From the NCBI GenBank assembly GCA_051745935.1, contig JBNJEM010000219.1, positions 1-10,958 of the forward strand: 10,958 nt of DNA, given 5' to 3'. Below, piece by piece: positions 1 to 5,939 of this stretch. Every line of letters starts with the position of its first letter. Positions within the stretch are counted from its first letter, which is position 1. Position numbers and translations under genes: made by a program. Under the pieces are notes generated by a model. The model was not told the DNA's origin. It searched no databases and saw only the letters and a program-made list of their open reading frames with translations. The stretch is from JBNJEM01 sp051745935. Lineage in GTDB: Bacteria > Planctomycetota > Planctomycetia > Pirellulales > Pirellulaceae.

Positions 1-304
1 TTCAAAAGCTGATCGTGCAAGGCAAACAAGAATAAGACCGAGGCGGACGGCGGCGATGAAGAACTCTAACAGCCCGCAACGGAACTTGGTCCCCGCTCCA
101 AAAACCCCTGGGTGAGAGAAAACCTGCGTGGTTTGATTAGGGCTTTTAGGTCATTGTGGCCCAAAGGGCGAACCAAAGGGGGGGCAACGGAGGTTGAAGG
201 ACCTACTCCGGCCCCCCCCGCTCACCCGAATCCCGGGATTTCAGCAGGCCAGACGCACGCCGCACGCGGCACGGCCGGCGTGGGGTGTTGGTCCTGCGAG
301 CGGC
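1..304. other. Intergenic region at left edge, possible gene tail at 1-35
   Basis: No gene is supported here. On the plus strand a short open stretch enters from the left edge and stops at TAA 33-35 (tail QKLIVQGKQE). Another frame reads KANKNKTEADGGDEEL and stops at 67-69, but it carries a TGA at 10-12. Either could be the 3' end of a gene outside the window, and I cannot choose between them. The rest lies downstream of leuA, which stops at 305. It holds a run of 7 G (178-184) and a run of 8 C (212-219), both error-prone in sequencing. I see no convincing terminator for leuA: the small stem AAACC/GGTTT near 120-133 is weak and not followed by a clean T-tract. Confidence 0.4.
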
Positions 305-1855
305 TTATTGTGAGGGATTGTCTTGGCAACGCACCACCTGGCTGGCCGCGATGCGATTGACGGCGTTGAGCAGGGCCTTGATGGTCGCTTCGATGGTGTC
401 GGTGGAGACGCCTAATCCACGGAAGGAATGCCCCTCGTGCTCAATTTCCAGCGAGGCTTCGCCCTGGGCGTCCCGGCCGAACGTGGCACTGCTAACCTGA
501 TAGTCCTTGCAAACCAACTTCAGGCCGGTAATCTGCTCCACCGCTCGAAAAGCCGCATCGATGGGGCCATCCCCCATGGTGACCTCTTTTTCGATCGCTT
601 CGTCGCCGTTTTTGAGCGTCATTTTCACATGGGGCACGTCCCCGCTCCGGGAGGTGATTTCGTAGTCGACCAGTTTCCAATGCTCTTGCACCACCCCGTG
701 CAGCTGTTGCTCAATCAACGCGACGATATCGCCGTCGTAGACTTTCTTTTTCTTGTCGGCCAGCTTCTTGAATTCATCGAATACCTGCTGCAGTTTCTCC
801 TCGGGCAGCCGGAACCCCAGCATCTTGACGCGATCAGCCAGGGCGGCGCGGCCACTATGTTTACCTAAAACAAGGTCGGTTTTCGTAATGCCCACGTCTT
901 CGGGCCGCATGATTTCGTAGGTGGTGCGTTCCTTGAGCATGCCGTCTTGGTGGATGCCGGCCTCGTGGGCGAACGCGTTTTGGCCCACAATCGCCTTGTT
1001 CCGTTGGACCTGCAACCCGGTTACACCGGAGACGAGGCGGCTGGTTGGAACCAATACCCGCGTGTTGATCCCCGTATCAAAGGGATAAACATCGTGACGC
1101 GTCCGCATCACCATGACCACTTCTTCCAAGGAGCAATTACCCGCCCGCTCGCCAATCCCATTGATCGTGCACTCGATCTGCCCGGCGCCGTTGGCCACGG
1201 CGGCCAAGCTGTTGGCCACGGCCAGGCCAAGATCGTTGTGGCAGTGGATACTGACCACGGCCTTGTCAATGTTTGGAACGCGATTCATCAACATGGCGAT
1301 GGTGGCCCCCATTTGCTCCGGCGTGGCATACCCGACCGTGTCGGGAATATTCACGGTCTTCGCTCCCGCGTCGATCGCCGCTTCCACGACTCGGCAGAGG
1401 AAATCACGTTCAGTCCGCACCGCGTCTTCCGGTGAGAATTCGACATCGTCGCAGTAACCGGCCGCCCGTCTGACCCCTGACACGGCCCGGTCCACGATTT
1501 CATCGCGGGACATTTTCAGCTTATGCTCGCGGTGAATGGCGCTGGTGGCCAGAAAAACGTGAATCCGAGCTCGCTCAGCGGGCGCTAACGCGTCCCTGGC
1601 ACAGTCAATGTCCTCCGGATTGCAGCGCGCAAGGCCGCAAACGGTCGCGGCGTGAATCGAACTGGCAATTTGTCGCACCGCTTCAAAGTCGCCCGGCGAA
1701 GCAACGGGAAACCCGGCCTCCATCACATCCACCCCTAGTTCCTGCAGCGACTGAGCCACTTCCAACTTCTCGGCCAAATTCATGCTGGCGCCAGGGGATT
1801 GTTCACCGTCGCGCAACGTGGTGTCGAAGATCGTGATTCGGCGTCGTTCAGTCAT
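305..1855 (-). CDS. leuA: 2-isopropylmalate synthase
   Basis: LeuA condenses acetyl-CoA with 2-oxoisovalerate to give 2-isopropylmalate, the first committed step of leucine synthesis, in the cytoplasm. The 516-residue length matches the long bacterial LeuA form with a C-terminal regulatory domain. The catalytic HMGL-like TIM barrel shows DTTLRDGEQ at 11-19, the metal-ligand motif HCHNDLG at 204-210 and NGIGERAGN at 232-240. AHEAGIHQDG (296-305) and GKHSGRAAL (331-339) are typical of the linker region. Residues about 390-505 correspond to the LeuA allosteric domain that binds leucine in this family. I chose ATG 1855 because AAGGA sits 8 nt upstream; a TTG 24 bases further up would put that site inside the gene. 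A leucine attenuator lies upstream (2137-2270), so transcription is probably controlled by leucyl-tRNA supply in addition to feedback inhibition. No other leu gene is adjacent. Confidence 0.97.
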   Translation of the reverse strand: MTERRRITIFDTTLRDGEQSPGASMNLAEKLEVAQSLQELGVDVMEAGFPVASPGDFEAVRQIASSIHAATVCGLARCNPEDIDCARDALAPAERARIHVFLATSAIHREHKLKMSRDEIVDRAVSGVRRAAGYCDDVEFSPEDAVRTERDFLCRVVEAAIDAGAKTVNIPDTVGYATPEQMGATIAMLMNRVPNIDKAVVSIHCHNDLGLAVANSLAAVANGAGQIECTINGIGERAGNCSLEEVVMVMRTRHDVYPFDTGINTRVLVPTSRLVSGVTGLQVQRNKAIVGQNAFAHEAGIHQDGMLKERTTYEIMRPEDVGITKTDLVLGKHSGRAALADRVKMLGFRLPEEKLQQVFDEFKKLADKKKKVYDGDIVALIEQQLHGVVQEHWKLVDYEITSRSGDVPHVKMTLKNGDEAIEKEVTMGDGPIDAAFRAVEQITGLKLVCKDYQVSSATFGRDAQGEASLEIEHEGHSFRGLGVSTDTIEATIKALLNAVNRIAASQVVRCQDNPSQ

Positions 1856-1863
1856 CAGAGAAA

Positions 1864-1868
1864 TCCTT
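1864..1868 (-). promoter_or_regulatory. Ribosome binding site of leuA
   Basis: AAGGA lies 8 nt upstream of the ATG at 1855. It decides the start against the upstream in-frame TTG at 1879. Confidence 0.7.
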
Positions 1869-1903
1869 GCAAAATGCAACCACCAGAGCCAGTCGCCCCG
1901 GAA

Positions 1904-2004
1904 TATATTTCAGGCGGTTGGATTGGTCCGGGTGGAACGTGGCCCGACGCAAGCCGTCCTCCCGTTGGTCGGACTCGCGGCGGACAAACCCATCGGCGAC
2001 CGGA
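1904..2004 (+). repeat. Dispersed ~100-bp repeat, copy 1
   Basis: First of five copies in the window (others at 3026, 3131, 7883 and, inverted, 10625). It runs from TATTTCAGGCGG to CGACCGG, with the most conserved part CCGTCCTCCCGTTGGTCGG in the middle. This copy sits in the leuA 5' leader, antisense to leuA, between the attenuator and the start codon. Its 3' hairpin is the most eroded of the set: the usual AAAGTCATCCGCGACC reads AAACCCATCGGCGACC, leaving only TCGC/GCGA of the stem. Confidence 0.85.
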
Positions 2005-2099
2005 ATAAATCGGAACGGGAGTCACCACGGTTAAGCCACCATGGCACGCGGCACGAACCGGCCCCGCGTCTCCCATTTCCAGCCGCTTGCCGGCCCGCG

Positions 2100-2123
2100 C
2101 CCCCTGCCCTGCCCTGCCCTCCC
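2100..2123 (-). other. G-quadruplex motif in the leuA leader
   Basis: On the strand that matches the leuA mRNA, five G runs follow each other: GGG, A, GGG, CA, GGG, CA, GGG, CA, GGGGG. Loops of 1, 2, 2 and 2 nt make this a very favourable intramolecular G-quadruplex sequence. It starts 14 nt after the T-tract of the attenuator terminator, so only read-through transcripts contain it. On the plus strand it reads as a (CCCTG)3 microsatellite, which may be how it arose. Quadruplex formation and any effect are inferred. Confidence 0.55.
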
Positions 2124-2136
2124 GCTGCTCGCAACG

Positions 2137-2173
2137 AAAAAAGCCCCGAGGCTGGTTACAGGCCTCGGGGCTT
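2137..2173 (-). terminator. Rho-independent attenuator terminator of leuA
   Basis: A perfect 12-bp stem, AAGCCCCGAGGC (2173-2162) with GCCTCGGGGCTT (2152-2141), encloses a 9-nt loop, and six T run from 2142 to 2137. It lies 40 nt past the leader-peptide stop and 281 bp upstream of leuA, in the leuA direction. A strong intrinsic terminator between a Leu-rich leader peptide and leuA is the defining sign of attenuation. The alternative that it ends an unrelated minus-strand gene is unlikely, because no such gene is visible upstream. Confidence 0.92.
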
Positions 2174-2235
2174 GTCGGTCTTTGCGTCTGGAAAACGACG
2201 AGGAACCTCTCCCCTACGGCCTGGTAACGGCCAGC
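2151..2235 (-). promoter_or_regulatory. Antiterminator fold competing with the leuA terminator
   Basis: The 5' strand (2235-2211) covers the end of the leader-peptide gene, its stop codon and the next bases. It can pair with 2170-2151. Segments are GCTG with CAGC, GTTA with TAAC, CAGGCC with GGCCTG, and GGGG with CCCC, about 18 bp in total with small bulges. This would take up nearly all of the terminator's 5' arm, so the two folds exclude each other. A ribosome stalled on Leu codons 6-9 leaves the 5' strand free and favours read-through. A ribosome that reaches the TAG at 2216-2214 covers it and lets the terminator form. Pairing was worked out by eye, without energy calculation. Confidence 0.7.
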
Positions 2236-2270
2236 GCCAACTGCAACAGTAGAAGAGAAGTATGTGCCAT
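2214..2270 (-). CDS. leuL: leuA leader peptide (leucine attenuator)
   Basis: An 18-codon frame encodes MAHTSLLLLQLALAVTRP and ends in TAG. Six of 18 codons are leucine, four in a row (CTT CTA CTG TTG at 2255-2244), then TTG at 2240-2238 and CTG at 2234-2232. It lies just upstream of the 12-bp terminator and in the same direction as leuA. In classical attenuation such a peptide has no function of its own: the speed at which ribosomes translate its Leu codons reports charged leucyl-tRNA. Four different Leu codons in the run suggest that several leucine tRNA isoacceptors are sensed. No clear Shine-Dalgarno sequence precedes the ATG, which is a weakness, though such sites are often poor in this kind of genome. 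Resemblance to E. coli leuL is in logic only, not in sequence. Confidence 0.85.
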   Translation of the reverse strand: MAHTSLLLLQLALAVTRP

Positions 2271-2338
2271 CGTTTCGGTTATCCGTATCGTCGCTCGTTA
2301 ATCTCGGAGAATCGACTCTATTGTTGCATAAAGACGGC

Positions 2339-2483
2339 GTAGGACGGGTCTCCAGGCCCGTCTTTTACAGCGCATAAATGTCTTTTTGCGGTTGTTTGAA
2401 GATCTCACATTTCGTGAGATCCGCGGACACCAGATCAAGTACGATTTCGTACTTGAAAAGACGGGCCTGGAGACCCGTCCTAC
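2339..2483. repeat. 145-bp palindromic element with 28-bp terminal inverted repeats
   Basis: The outer arms 2339-2366 and 2456-2483 are perfect 28-bp inverted repeats (left arm starts GTAGGACGGGTCTCCAGG). Inside are two perfect hairpins: GATCTCAC/GTGAGATC around ATTTC (2401-2421) and CAAGTACG/CGTACTTG around ATTT (2436-2455). A single strand would fold as a long stem capped by two hairpins. The outer arm resembles REP-like or MITE-like palindromes that are common between genes in planctomycetes. No transposase or target-site duplication is visible. It abuts the region where the leuA leader promoter must lie. Confidence 0.9.
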
Positions 2484-2797
2484 ATATACTGTTTGAAACG
2501 TTAGGGTCGACTCACCGTCTTCACGGCCCCGCGCGTTGGACCGGCAAGGATCCGTGACAGCGGACGGCGGCCTGCGCGCTCCACAGGCCCCGTTGTCCAA
2601 CCCTCATTGCCTGGAAGAGCCTCACTTCAGTTCGCTAAAAAGTTACCAAACGTTAAAATTCCGCCCACCACAACATAACACGTCGACTGTAGTGTACGGA
2701 ACAGCATACGTCAAGGCGACGCTCGCAGACTCCACCGGTGGGTGGCCCGGTCGCCGTGGTTCCAAGCGGTTGGCGTTTGGAAAACACGACTTGTGTT
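2484..2797. other. Non-coding region with nested inverted repeats
   Basis: I see no gene with a recognisable product. GTTGGAC (2535-2541) pairs with GTCCAAC (2595-2601), and inside it GGCCTG (2569-2574) pairs with CAGGCC (2584-2589), a nested stem-loop with no T-tract. The segment 2640-2700 is lower in GC. Open frames on either strand here are low-complexity Pro/Arg/Ser-rich translations, typical of chance frames in GC-rich DNA. Confidence 0.4.
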
Positions 2798-2984
2798 AAA
2801 CCATGACTGTCGCGATGATAGGGGCAGCCATGAAAGCTGGGGGCCGTCCGCTCGGCCGGGGGCCGCGGGGACAGCCCCTGGAGTTCGGGCCCGATCGGGC
2901 TGCCGGGACCGCCCCCGCTTGCGGTAAGCGGGGAGCAATCGCGGGGGCCGATGGCGGAATGGTCCCCCTTGACCAAACCATGAC
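2798..2984 (+). other. GC-rich structured block between 10-bp direct repeats
   Basis: AAACCATGAC occurs at 2798-2807 and again at 2975-2984. The block between can close with a long-range stem: 2820-2831 (AGGGGCAGCCAT) with 2959-2969 (ATGGTCCCCCT), about 10 bp with one mismatch and one bulge. Inside is a perfect 8-bp hairpin CCCCGCTT/AAGCGGGG (2913-2933). A terminator-like hairpin follows at 2988. The layout could be a structured non-coding RNA or a small insertion. I do not recognise a known RNA family, and RNase P, tmRNA and SRP RNA signatures are absent. Confidence 0.35.
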
Positions 2985-2987
2985 CGA

Positions 2988-3010
2988 AGCCCCATAATCG
3001 GGCTGTTTTT
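2988..3010 (+). terminator. Possible Rho-independent terminator
   Basis: AGCCC (2988-2992) pairs with GGGCT (3000-3004) across a 7-nt loop, followed by G and five T (3006-3010). The stem is only 5 bp, so strength is uncertain. It would end a plus-strand transcript covering the structured block at 2798-2984; no protein gene lies upstream on this strand. Confidence 0.45.
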
Positions 3011-3025
3011 CGAGACGACTTGATG

Positions 3026-3127
3026 TATTTCAGGCGGCTGGATTTTTCTGGGTTGGAGAGCGGCCCGACGCAAGCCGTCCTCCCGTTGGTCGGACTCGCG
3101 GCGGACAAAGTCATCCGCGACCGGTAT
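3026..3127 (+). repeat. Dispersed ~100-bp repeat, copy 2 (tandem with copy 3)
   Basis: It has the full form from TATTTCAGGCGG to CGACCGGTAT. The 3' part forms the hairpin TCGCGG ... CCGCGA with loop CGGACAAAGTCAT. It is followed at once by copy 3 with a 99-bp period (ggcggctgg at 3033 and 3132). Confidence 0.9.
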
Positions 3128-3130
3128 TAT

Positions 3131-3226
3131 GGGCGGCTGGATTTTTCCGGCTTGGAGAGCGGCCCGACGCAAGCCGTCCTCCCGTTGGTCGGACTCGCGG
3201 CGGGCAAAGTCATCCGCGACCGGTAT
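3131..3226 (+). repeat. Dispersed ~100-bp repeat, copy 3
   Basis: It is nearly identical to copy 2, with differences such as TTCCGGCTTGG for TTCTGGGTTGG and GGGCAAAG for GGACAAAG. It lacks the leading TATTTCA. The high identity points to recent tandem duplication, while copies 1, 4 and 5 have diverged further. Confidence 0.9.
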
Positions 3227-3605
3227 AACGATTTTGGCGATTTGGACGATGGGTAATACCGGAGCGTTCTGAAACGAGGTGGGGCTAGGCGGTGAAGGTT
3301 CGAACCCGGGCGGGGCTGCAATGCGAGGCCGCCGTCAGTCGGAGCAATCGATGACGATCCAGTACCTTGGCCGACCGGACTCGGGTCCAAGGGCTCGAAG
3401 CGCGTATATGACCCGGCGTGGGGGAGTTGGCCTGCGAATCTGCCGCGAAGGGCTACGGAGAGCTAGAAAGCCTTGAACAAAACTTTTCCAGTCTCCTTAT
3501 CCCCCACGGTGACTTTGGGAACCGGGAACCAGGTTTTGTTAGTGGCTGTGAAGGGCGACGACGCGGTTTACTCATTAAATATTCAGCGCACTGGGAGCGG
3601 TTACA
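3227..3605. other. Non-coding region upstream of etfB
   Basis: I find no gene. An inverted repeat CCTTGG/CCAAGG lies at 3365-3370 and 3387-3392. A promoter for etfB should be in the last 150 bases: TTAAAT at 3575-3580 could be a -10 element, but no matching -35 is visible 17 bases upstream, so I do not call one. Confidence 0.4.
3594..3597 (+). promoter_or_regulatory. Ribosome binding site of etfB
   Basis: GGAG (within GGGAG) ends 8 nt before the TTG at 3606. It supports the unusual TTG start, since no in-frame ATG lies near the family's conserved N-terminus. Confidence 0.6.
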
Positions 3606-4520
3606 TTGGCTGTCAACTGCATTGTATTGGTGAAACAGGTTCCGGACACGGCCAATATCACGGCTGAGGCGATGAAGGACGATGGGACGGTCAATCGAGC
3701 CGCGTTGCCGGCGATTTTCAACCCGGAGGATCTCAACGCGTTGGAAACGGCTTTGGAAGCCAGGGAGCGGTTCGGAGGAACGGTAACCGCTTTGACAATG
3801 GGGCCCCCGAAAGCGGCGGAGGTTTTACGGGCTTGTCTGTTTCGCGGCGCGGATCGAGGGATTCTTTTAACGGATCGTCGGGCGGCGGCCAGCGACACGC
3901 TGGCGACCAGCTACATTTTGGCTCAGGCGATCCAAACCATCGGCAACTATGATTTGGTGTTGGCGGGGCGTCAGGCCATCGACGGCGACACGGCCCAAGT
4001 CGGCCCACAGTGTGCCGAAAAACTGGGATTACCTCAGATTACCTACCTGGAGGAACTCGTTGACTTGCGCGATGGCACGGTGCGGGTCCGCCGCAATGTG
4101 GGGCATGGCTGGGAGATGGTGGAGGCGTCCATGCCGGTTCTGATCACCGTGGTGGAAACCGCGAATCATCCGCGTCCCGAAGGCGCTCGACGGGTGCATC
4201 GTTTCAAACGAGCGAGCGCGCCGGCGGAGGTGTGGAACGAGATCAAAGCCGAGCGGCCTGACGCCTCGGACGAGGCCCGGGAATCGGAATTAGCCCGCCG
4301 GACGGCAACGCTTCAAGAACAGGGCCTGTTGATCGAACAGTGGGATTTGGATCGAATCGGTGCTGATTTGAATCGCTGCGGGCTGAGTGGCTCGCCCACC
4401 AAGGTGTTTCGGGTCCAATCGATTGTATTGACGAAGGAAGGGTACACCGAGATACCACCCACGGAGGAAGGGATCCGCCAGCTGATGCACGAACTCGTCG
4501 CGGATCGCAGCGTGAGTTAG
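3606..4520 (+). CDS. etfB: Electron transfer flavoprotein, beta subunit
   Basis: EtfB pairs with EtfA to form the flavoprotein that takes electrons from acyl-CoA dehydrogenases and hands them to a membrane quinone oxidoreductase or, in bifurcating types, to other partners. The 304-residue protein shows LVKQVPDT (8-15), NPEDLNALETAL (39-50), SDTLATSYILAQAI (96-109) and the signature GRQAIDGDTAQVGP (121-134). GLSGSPTKV (259-267) sits in a C-terminal arm. It is about 40-50 residues longer than the common ~255-residue EtfB; the extra length is in the C-terminal arm, as in FixA-like proteins. The start is TTG, giving (M)AVNCIVLVKQVPDT, which aligns with the usual family start. etfA follows after 260 bp and an acyl-CoA dehydrogenase after that, so the three probably serve one pathway. 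Whether this ETF bifurcates electrons cannot be settled here. Confidence 0.95.
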   Translation: MAVNCIVLVKQVPDTANITAEAMKDDGTVNRAALPAIFNPEDLNALETALEARERFGGTVTALTMGPPKAAEVLRACLFRGADRGILLTDRRAAASDTLATSYILAQAIQTIGNYDLVLAGRQAIDGDTAQVGPQCAEKLGLPQITYLEELVDLRDGTVRVRRNVGHGWEMVEASMPVLITVVETANHPRPEGARRVHRFKRASAPAEVWNEIKAERPDASDEARESELARRTATLQEQGLLIEQWDLDRIGADLNRCGLSGSPTKVFRVQSIVLTKEGYTEIPPTEEGIRQLMHELVADRSVS

Positions 4521-4780
4521 TGGGCGTGTGAAGGAACGGGGCCCCGGCGAGCGTGGCGGAGCAGCCGGCTGGACGGTTGGCTCGCCACGAAGGATTCACC
4601 CCCGGTCACAATCGCTGGTTCCCGCTTCCGAGATGTCGTGGGTGGCGGGCGAACTGAATGGTTTCGTGAGGGCTTGTTAATCATCTGATAATCTGACTGC
4701 TATTGTCGCGCAATCGCGAGAGGCCCTGTTCAGGTGGGGCCGGGGCGAAGTTAAGCGGCGTTGAGGATGCCGGACGAAAA
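4521..4780 (+). other. Long etfB-etfA spacer with possible internal promoter
   Basis: 260 bases separate etfB and etfA, long for an etf pair. GGCGAGC (4546-4552) pairs with GCTCGCC (4580-4586) around the palindrome CAGCCGGCTG (4562-4571), a stem-loop without a T-tract. An AT-richer patch at 4672-4700 contains GATAAT (4685-4690), a possible -10 element, with no good -35. The spacer may allow etfA and the dehydrogenase to be expressed on their own; this is inference. Confidence 0.3.
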
Positions 4781-5818
4781 ATGATCAAAGCGAATCGTGA
4801 TGGCGAGGTATGGGTTTTTGCCGAACAGCATGAGGGTGAGCTGAGCGACGTTGCGCTGGAATTGTGCGGCAAGGCGAGCGAGATGGCCGAGCAACTCAAC
4901 GTGGCCGCCGGAGCGGTGTTGATTGGCGGCGACGTCAAGCAGCTCGCTCAGCCACTCATCGCGCACGGGATCGACCATGTTTACTGCATGGAAGACCCTC
5001 GTCTCGCGCACTATCAAACGCTGCCCTATGCCCGGGTGGTCTGTCGGGCCGTTGAGACGTACGAGCCGCAGGTCGTACTCTACGGCGCCACGCCGTTGGG
5101 GCGCGACCTGGCCCCTCGCATCGCCTCGGAGTTACGGGCTGGCATGACCGCCGACTGCACGGATTTGGAGATCCATGACGTCACGGAACCGCGAACGAAG
5201 CAGGTCCATGAAAACTTGTTATTGCAGATTCGTCCGGCATTTGGCGGAAACATCATTGCCACCATTGTCAACTACGATTGGTGGCCCCAGATGGCCACGG
5301 TTCGCGAGGGGGTGATGGCCTTGCGAGCGTCGGACGCGAGGCGGACGGGCAAGGTGGTGCCCTTGGACGTTGAGCTCGGTAGCGACCTGTTCGCGCTCAA
5401 GCTGATTGAGCAACACGTGGAGAAGCGGACGGTGAACTTGAAAGGGGCACGCGTCATCGTGGCCGGCGGTGGTGGGGTTGGCAGCAAAGCCAATTTCGAG
5501 CTGATTCACGACTTGGCTTCCGCGATTGGCGGGGCGGTCGGGGCCAGCCGGGCGGCGGTGGACGGGGGATACGTGGGCAAGGAGCACCAGGTGGGGCAGA
5601 CGGGCACCACGGTGCGGCCGGCGATTTACATTGCCGTTGGGATCAGCGGTGCCGTGCAGCACCGCGCGGGCATGGAAGAATCGGCCAAGATTGTGGCCAT
5701 TAACTCGGACCCCAACGCGCCGATTTTCTCCGCGGCGCATTATGGGATCGTGGGGGACTTCAAGAAAGTGATCCCGACCATGATCAAGGCGCTCAAGGAA
5801 CAGCGCGACGTGCGGTAG
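4781..5818 (+). CDS. etfA: Electron transfer flavoprotein, alpha subunit
   Basis: EtfA carries the FAD of the ETF heterodimer. Starting at ATG 4781 the protein has 345 residues: an N-terminal alpha/beta domain (VWVFAEQ at 10-16) and a C-terminal FAD domain. The FAD domain shows GASRAAVDGGY (254-264), HQVGQTGTTVRP (269-280), GISGAVQHRAGM (287-298) and INSDPNAPIFSAAHYGIVGD (307-326), all standard for the family. A frame open 26 codons further upstream gives a Gly/Arg-rich leader with no family resemblance, so I prefer MIKANRDGEVWVF. The ribosome binding site is weak at this start. It follows etfB by 260 bp and precedes the acyl-CoA dehydrogenase by 121 bp, on the same strand, so it likely forms a complex with EtfB and receives electrons from that dehydrogenase. 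Confidence 0.95.
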   Translation: MIKANRDGEVWVFAEQHEGELSDVALELCGKASEMAEQLNVAAGAVLIGGDVKQLAQPLIAHGIDHVYCMEDPRLAHYQTLPYARVVCRAVETYEPQVVLYGATPLGRDLAPRIASELRAGMTADCTDLEIHDVTEPRTKQVHENLLLQIRPAFGGNIIATIVNYDWWPQMATVREGVMALRASDARRTGKVVPLDVELGSDLFALKLIEQHVEKRTVNLKGARVIVAGGGGVGSKANFELIHDLASAIGGAVGASRAAVDGGYVGKEHQVGQTGTTVRPAIYIAVGISGAVQHRAGMEESAKIVAINSDPNAPIFSAAHYGIVGDFKKVIPTMIKALKEQRDVR

Positions 5819-5928
5819 CGATCCGGGACTCTCGCGGCGCGATGAATTCGAATAATCCGCGCTATCGCCGCGAGGCCAACCAGACCAGCTCGACGGTGGA
5901 CATCAATTTTCACACGCGGACCAAGATC

Positions 5929-5933
5929 GGGAG
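5929..5933 (+). promoter_or_regulatory. Ribosome binding site of the acyl-CoA dehydrogenase gene
   Basis: GGGAG lies 6 nt before the GTG at 5940 and supports that start. The first in-frame ATG is at codon 14 and would cut into the protein. Confidence 0.6.
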
Positions 5934-5939
5934 TGAACC

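Noticed and set aside
1856..1879. An eight-codon N-terminal extension of leuA from a TTG at 1879
   Set aside because: The Shine-Dalgarno AAGGA lies inside it at the right distance from ATG 1855, and the family begins near the RITIFDTTLRDGEQ segment.
2137..2270. A T-box or metabolite riboswitch as the leuA regulator
   Set aside because: No T-box TGGN bulge or Stem I features and no known riboswitch core are visible. The Leu-rich peptide plus terminator explains the leader better.
2653..3172. Two overlapping 153-codon minus-strand frames between the 145-bp element and etfB
   Set aside because: They run through the GC-rich block and through the ~100-bp repeat copies, and their Pro/Arg/Ser-rich translations show no domain; the open frames are explained by GC content and repeats.
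3297..3306. GGTTCGAACC, which looks like the T-arm of a tRNA
   Set aside because: The flanking bases do not form the 5-bp T stem on either strand, and no acceptor stem, D arm or anticodon arm can be placed around it.
4703..4780. A 26-residue N-terminal extension of EtfA
   Set aside because: The residues are Gly/Arg-rich with no family resemblance; ATG 4781 gives a normal EtfA N-terminus.
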